NCBI GenBank assembly: GCA_003695605.1
Contig: RFIK01000177.1
Location: forward strand, 1 to 11,329
DNA length: 11,329 bases
From: Chlorobiota bacterium
GTDB taxonomy: Bacteria; Bacteroidota; Ignavibacteria; Kapaibacteriales; NICIL-2
Direction: 5' to 3'
Made by a program: the position numbers and the translations under genes
Part shown: one piece after another, positions 7,745 through 11,329 of the stretch
How positions within the stretch are numbered: position 1 is the first letter of the stretch
Layout: the number at the start of each line of letters is the position of its first letter
Notes under the pieces: generated by a model
Database searches by the model: none
What the model saw: the letters and a program-made list of their open reading frames with translations, nothing else
Told to the model about the DNA's origin: nothing

Positions 7745-7818
7745 AGGGAGAACGCAGGAACTCCCTAATGCAGTGAGGGCAGAGCATCTGCTCGTTCACC
7801 GATGTGTCTGGATGTCCA
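7745..7818 (+). repeat. Three small inverted repeats in the gyrB leader
   Basis: AGGGAG (7745-7750) pairs with CTCCCT (7761-7766) around a 10-nt loop. GCAGA (7779-7783) pairs with TCTGC (7787-7791) around GCA, alternatively GAGCA/TGCTC at 7782-7793. TGGATGTCCA at 7809-7818 is a third, very tight dyad. None is followed by a T run, so they are better read as possible operator or leader structures than as terminators. Each is short enough to arise by chance. Confidence 0.3.
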
Positions 7819-7849
7819 AATTCCTCAACAGTCCACACCCACTGCACGT

Positions 7850-9847
7850 ATGACCACAAAAACTGCCCCCAACCCTGCTCAGTACACCGAAGAAAGCATC
7901 GTCGCACTCGAAGGTCTTGAGCCTGTCCGCAAGCGCCCAGCAATGTACATCGGAGACACAGGGGAACGTGGGTTGCACCACCTGGTCTTCGAAGTCGTAG
8001 ATAACTCGATTGACGAAGCGCTGGCAGGATTCTGCAAGAACATCATCGTCACGATCCATGCCGATGGTTCGGTATCAGTCAAAGATGATGGGCGTGGAAT
8101 CCCGACAGGGATTCACCCAGAGAAAAAAATCTCCACGCTCGAGGTCGTCATGTGCACACTGCACGCTGGAGCCAAATTCGACAAAAACACCTACAAAGTC
8201 TCCGGCGGTTTGCACGGTGTGGGGGTATCCTGCGTGAACGCACTCTCCGAGTGGCTCGTTGCAACAGTCGAGCGCGATGGGAAAATCTTCCAGCAGCGCT
8301 ATGAACGCGGCAAACCTGTAACCCCAGTGGAAGTGATCGGGAAAACAAAAACGACGGGAACAACCGTACACTTCCTTCCAGACGCAACGATTTTTTCGAC
8401 CATCACCTTCAAGTACGAACGCATCGCTGAGCGTTTGCGCGAGCTTGCATTCCTCAACCCTGACCTGACACTGGAGCTTCACGACGAACGCACCGGTGAC
8501 CACGAAGTCTTCGCCTACCGCGGCGGACTGGTGGACTTCGTCCGCTACATTGACAGCACGCAAACAGCAATCATCAAACCGATCACTATCTCCGGGTCTG
8601 GAGGTGAACCCGGACGTGAAGTGTACGTTGATATTTGCTTTGAGTACAACAACGAGTACTCTGAGCGACTGTTCTCCTACGTCAACAACATCAACACCAC
8701 AGAACATGGCACACACGTCAGCGGCTTCCGCTTTGCACTGACGCGAACGATCAACGCGTATGCGGAAGCGAACAACTTAGCGAAGGTGCAGTTTGCGGGC
8801 GAGGATTTCCGCGAGGGGCTCACTGCTGTCATTAGCGTCAAAGTGCCCGAACCACAGTTCGAGGGTCAAACGAAAACCCGGCTGGGCAACAGCGAAGTCG
8901 AAGGCATCGTCCGCTCGATCGTTAGCGAGCAGCTTGCACGGTATCTCGATGCGAACCCCGGGGTCGCACGCCGCATCATCGAGAAGATCACGCTCGCTGC
9001 TGAAGCCCGTATCAATGCACGGAAAGCGCGCGAACTTACGCGACGAAAGAACGCGCTCGACTCGTTGGCACTGCCCGGAAAGCTGGCCGACTGCAGCTCA
9101 ACGTCACCAGAAGACTCTGAGCTGTTCATCGTCGAGGGTGATTCTGCCGGGGGCTCCGCCAAGCAAGGACGTGACCGTCGCTTCCAAGCAATTCTGCCGA
9201 TCAAAGGAAAGCCGATCAACGTCCACAAAAACCGACTGGTCAAGATTCTCGAAAATGACGAAATCAAGGCCATCCTGACGGCAATTGGCGGTGGATTTGG
9301 CGATGATTTCGACCTTTCGAAGGTACGGTACGGCAAAATCATTCTCATGGCAGATGCCGACGTTGATGGCTCCCACATTCGCACGTTGCTGCTGACGCTC
9401 TTTTTCAACTTCATGCCGGAACTCATCACAGCAGGACGACTCTACATCGCACAGCCACCGCTGTACAAAATCAAAAAAGGCAAGCAGGAATACTACGCCT
9501 ACAACGATGCAGAACGTGATGAAATCATCGCACGCATCCGCAAGGAGAAAGCTGATCGCTCTAAAGCGAAAGTTGCCGCCGACGAGCAACAACTAAGCGA
9601 CGACGGCGAACTTTCAACTACTCCCGATGGCATTGTCATCCAACGCTTCAAAGGGCTTGGGGAAATGAACCCAGAGCAACTCTGGTCCACGACGATGAAT
9701 CCTGAAACGCGTGTCCTCCAGCAAGTGACCATCGAAAGTGCGCAAGCAGCCGCCCATTTGATTGACACCCTCATGGGCAACGACGTCCCACCACGACGTG
9801 AATTCATCGAACGCAATGCTCTGGCAGTTCGGAACCTTGACATTTAG
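7850..9847 (+). CDS. gyrB: DNA gyrase subunit B
   Basis: GyrB is the ATPase and TOPRIM subunit that, with GyrA, introduces negative supercoils. The 665-residue product starts best at ATG 7850 (MTTKTAPNPAQYTEES), just ahead of the conserved GLEPVRKRPAMYIG block; an in-frame ATG at 7802 would add 16 residues without similarity. GHKL ATPase motifs are EVVDNSIDEA with Glu48 and Asn52, DDGRGIP (79-85) and GGLHGVG (119-125). The TOPRIM part has EGDSAGGSA with Glu429 and DADVD (502-506). The C-terminus has FKGLGEMN, needed for contact with GyrA. The short length shows it lacks the insertion of gammaproteobacterial GyrB (about 800 residues). ParE is the main alternative, but the recF-dciA context favours GyrB. 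gyrA is not in the window. Confidence 0.96.
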   Translation: MTTKTAPNPAQYTEESIVALEGLEPVRKRPAMYIGDTGERGLHHLVFEVVDNSIDEALAGFCKNIIVTIHADGSVSVKDDGRGIPTGIHPEKKISTLEVVMCTLHAGAKFDKNTYKVSGGLHGVGVSCVNALSEWLVATVERDGKIFQQRYERGKPVTPVEVIGKTKTTGTTVHFLPDATIFSTITFKYERIAERLRELAFLNPDLTLELHDERTGDHEVFAYRGGLVDFVRYIDSTQTAIIKPITISGSGGEPGREVYVDICFEYNNEYSERLFSYVNNINTTEHGTHVSGFRFALTRTINAYAEANNLAKVQFAGEDFREGLTAVISVKVPEPQFEGQTKTRLGNSEVEGIVRSIVSEQLARYLDANPGVARRIIEKITLAAEARINARKARELTRRKNALDSLALPGKLADCSSTSPEDSELFIVEGDSAGGSAKQGRDRRFQAILPIKGKPINVHKNRLVKILENDEIKAILTAIGGGFGDDFDLSKVRYGKIILMADADVDGSHIRTLLLTLFFNFMPELITAGRLYIAQPPLYKIKKGKQEYYAYNDAERDEIIARIRKEKADRSKAKVAADEQQLSDDGELSTTPDGIVIQRFKGLGEMNPEQLWSTTMNPETRVLQQVTIESAQAAAHLIDTLMGNDVPPRREFIERNALAVRNLDI

Positions 9848-9966
9848 CCGTGTGGAGCCACATACATCAGCCGAGGGTGTACTAACCTCCGCCAGCGTGC
9901 TCGCCAGGACTGCGACTCCTATTTTCGCAGTGCATGCTGCCCGTTGTTCTTCACCAGCGATAAGTG

Positions 9967-10854
9967 ATGATTGAACTTCCCGTCGTCGAGCACATCGAGA
10001 CACCCGACCGCCGCCCAGAGTGGCTCAAAGTCCGTGCACCAGGGGGTGATGCCTACGCACACTTGAAGACAATGATGCGCGCGAAGGCTCTCCACACTGT
10101 GTGCGAAGAAGCGCGATGCCCGAATATCGCCGAATGCTGGGGAGCAGGGACAGCAACCTTCATGATCGGCGGCGATACATGTACGCGTTCGTGTGGTTTC
10201 TGTGCTGTTAAAACGGGCAGGCCGCTTCCGCTCGACTGGGATGAACCACGCCGCGTCGCTGAAGCAGTGCGCCACATGCGACTTGTCCACTGCGTGATCA
10301 CATCGGTCAACCGCGACGAACTCCCAGATGGGGGCGCACGGCTTTGGGCAGAGACAATTCGCGCAGTGCGGGAGCTCAACCCAACAACGACCGTCGAGGT
10401 GCTCATCCCTGATTTCAAGGGAAAACTCGACGCATTGCAGATTGTGCTCGATGCCCAGCCGGATATCCTCGGGCATAACACCGAAACTGTTCCACGTCTG
10501 TACCGTCGCGTGCGACCACAAGGGAAGTTCCAGTGGACGCTCGACGTCCTCCGCTACGCAAAAGAGCAGGGCTTCCGCACCAAGAGCGGGATAATGCTTG
10601 GCCTTGGCGAAACCAGAGAGGAGGTACTCGCTGTTATGGAAGAGATCCGCGCTGTCGGCTGTGACATCCTCACGCTGGGACAGTACCTACAGCCCACGAA
10701 AAACCATCTGCCGGTCGAACGATTCGTTCACCCAGATGAATTTGCCGAGTACCGCGAGCGTGGGCGTGCAATGGGCTTCCTGCACGTGGAATCCGGACCG
10801 CTCGTTCGCAGCTCTTACCATGCCGAACGGCACGTTCCCAATCGCCCAGGCTGA
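9967..10854 (+). CDS. lipA: Lipoyl synthase LipA
   Basis: LipA is a radical SAM enzyme that inserts two sulphurs into protein-bound octanoyl groups to form the lipoyl cofactor of pyruvate and 2-oxoglutarate dehydrogenases and the glycine cleavage system. The 295-residue product has both cluster sites: the auxiliary cluster Cys46, Cys51, Cys57 (CEEARCPNIAEC) and the radical SAM CxxxCxxC Cys72, Cys76, Cys79 (CTRSCGFC). The C-terminal RSSYHAE (281-287) provides the Ser ligand of the auxiliary cluster. GDTCTR, the VTSVNRDELPDGGA-like block (here ITSVNRDEL) and LTLGQYLQPT are also diagnostic. I start at ATG 9967; a GTG directly in front (9964) would add one residue. No Shine-Dalgarno site is visible. 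It lies 119 bp after gyrB in a gap with no clear promoter; lipB is not adjacent. Confidence 0.97.
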   Translation: MIELPVVEHIETPDRRPEWLKVRAPGGDAYAHLKTMMRAKALHTVCEEARCPNIAECWGAGTATFMIGGDTCTRSCGFCAVKTGRPLPLDWDEPRRVAEAVRHMRLVHCVITSVNRDELPDGGARLWAETIRAVRELNPTTTVEVLIPDFKGKLDALQIVLDAQPDILGHNTETVPRLYRRVRPQGKFQWTLDVLRYAKEQGFRTKSGIMLGLGETREEVLAVMEEIRAVGCDILTLGQYLQPTKNHLPVERFVHPDEFAEYRERGRAMGFLHVESGPLVRSSYHAERHVPNRPG

Positions 10855-10993
10855 GGTGCTCACCAGCGAAGCGGCACTGTTTGCTCTGTTGATCGTCCGC
10901 GCCTTCTGGAGATTCGGCTGCGGGCGAGCTCAGCGCAAACAATTTGCTGTGTGATACGGTGATCAGTGTTTGTTGAATTTTCGGTGCACATCT

Positions 10994-11329
10994 ATGGCAT
11001 TCAACGGAGTTGACTACTACCAGCTCGACGAACTACTCTCCCCTGAAGAGCGGATGGTGCGCGATACCGTCCGCGAATTTGTCGAAAACGAGGTAATCCC
11101 GATCATCGAAGAGGCATACCAGCAGGCATATTTCCCAATGGAGCTTGTGCCGAAAATGGCCGAGCTTGGACTATTCGGAATGACGCTGCCACACGAGTAT
11201 GGCTGCGGTGGGATGAACAATATGTGCTACGGCCTTGCAATGCAGGAGCTCGAGCGTGGCGATTCCGGCGTGCGTTCCTTTGCGTCGGTCCAAAGTTCGC
11301 TTGTGATGTACCCCATCTACGCATACGGC
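10994..11329 (+). CDS. gcdH: Acyl-CoA dehydrogenase, probably glutaryl-CoA dehydrogenase (3' truncated)
   Basis: The first 112 residues are present and the frame runs off the right edge. The N-terminal helical domain of acyl-CoA dehydrogenases is clear: SPEERMVRDTVREFVENEVIP, then MAELGLFGMTLPHEYG and ELERGDSG (85-92). The stretch SVQSSLVMYPIYAYG (98-112) is nearly the same as in glutaryl-CoA dehydrogenase, including human GCDH as I remember it. That FAD enzyme oxidises and decarboxylates glutaryl-CoA to crotonyl-CoA in lysine, tryptophan and benzoate breakdown, passing electrons to electron-transfer flavoprotein. The catalytic Glu and the decarboxylation residues lie outside the window, so a plain acyl-CoA dehydrogenase remains possible. 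The ATG at 10994 fits the usual N-terminus; no Shine-Dalgarno sequence is seen. A 139-bp gap from lipA suggests its own promoter. Confidence 0.88.
   Translation, partial: MAFNGVDYYQLDELLSPEERMVRDTVREFVENEVIPIIEEAYQQAYFPMELVPKMAELGLFGMTLPHEYGCGGMNNMCYGLAMQELERGDSGVRSFASVQSSLVMYPIYAYG

Larger units (their letters stand above)
7587..7849 (+). other. Spacer and probable gyrB leader
   Basis: This 263-bp stretch is the longest gene-free part of the window. It holds the right part of the dciA hairpin, one promoter-like -7 element, and three small inverted repeats nearer gyrB. No tRNA, DnaA-box cluster or direct-repeat array is visible. Reading frames stay open on both strands (7635-7853 on + and 7623-7943 on -), but neither product resembles a family I know. 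Confidence 0.6.

Noticed and set aside
8075..8716. Long 213-codon minus-strand frame across gyrB
   Set aside because: It lies wholly opposite a highly conserved gyrB region, and its product shows no recognisable family; it is the antisense shadow of biased codons.
9851..9889. Small hairpins just after gyrB (TGTG-GAGC-CACA at 9851 and a GAGG/CCTC pair near 9873) as a terminator
   Set aside because: The stems are only four to five pairs and no T run follows either of them.
9919..10521. 200-codon minus-strand frame across the lipA 5' half
   Set aside because: lipA on the opposite strand has all its cluster-binding motifs, so this frame is an antisense shadow.
9951..10869. The 10-bp sequence TCACCAGCGA found before lipA (9951) and after it (10860) as a flanking repeat
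   Set aside because: Only ten bases match, and the flanks differ. lipA shows no sign of transfer, and similar strings occur in the coding regions.

Overview
This window looks like ordinary chromosomal backbone from a free-living, respiring bacterium of the Bacteroidota/Chlorobiota (FCB) side of the tree. Three things point there: the first gene ends in a PorX-type PglZ domain, almost no start codon has a Shine-Dalgarno sequence, and a perfect Bacteroidota-style -7 element (TAnnTTTG) lies in the gyrB leader. Base composition looks slightly above 50% GC by eye. The mixed gene content would fit a deep lineage such as the Kapabacteria/Ignavibacteria relatives, but that placement is inference. All eleven recognised genes are on the + strand. 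There are no rRNA or tRNA genes, insertion sequences, CRISPR arrays or phage genes.

Layout. (1) 1-830: the 3' end of a response regulator/PglZ phosphatase-like gene (porX) overlaps tsaE, the ATPase of tRNA t6A synthesis, by 4 bp. (2) 916-6130: a class I/II aminotransferase, then a compact cytochrome c maturation (System I) block, ccmC-ccmD-ccmE-ccmF. ccmD has only 55 codons. (3) 6127-7586: recF overlaps ccmF by 4 bp and is followed by the helicase-loader gene dciA (DUF721), which ends in a hairpin. (4) 7587-7849: the longest spacer in the window, holding a promoter-like element and several small dyads. (5) 7850-9847: gyrB. (6) 9967-10854: lipA. (7) 10994 to the end: the first 112 codons of an acyl-CoA dehydrogenase, most like glutaryl-CoA dehydrogenase.

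How the genes work together. CcmC (with CcmD) loads haem onto the chaperone CcmE, and CcmF ligates it to apocytochrome c, all on the outer face of the inner membrane. CcmA, CcmB, CcmG and CcmH are not in the window. recF-dciA-gyrB is the tail of the classical dnaA-dnaN-recF-dciA-gyrB replication cluster, but here ccm genes sit upstream of it. LipA makes the lipoyl cofactor for 2-oxoacid dehydrogenases; the acyl-CoA dehydrogenase belongs to amino-acid and aromatic catabolism.

The most notable points are the Cys-type (CxxxY) haem-binding motif in CcmE, a CcmC with an extra membrane segment and a roughly 95-residue extracytoplasmic insertion carrying two cysteines, and the use of ATGA stop-start overlaps to chain functionally unrelated genes where Shine-Dalgarno sites are absent. 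I see no clearly new multi-gene system; the novelty is in the details of the haem-handling proteins.
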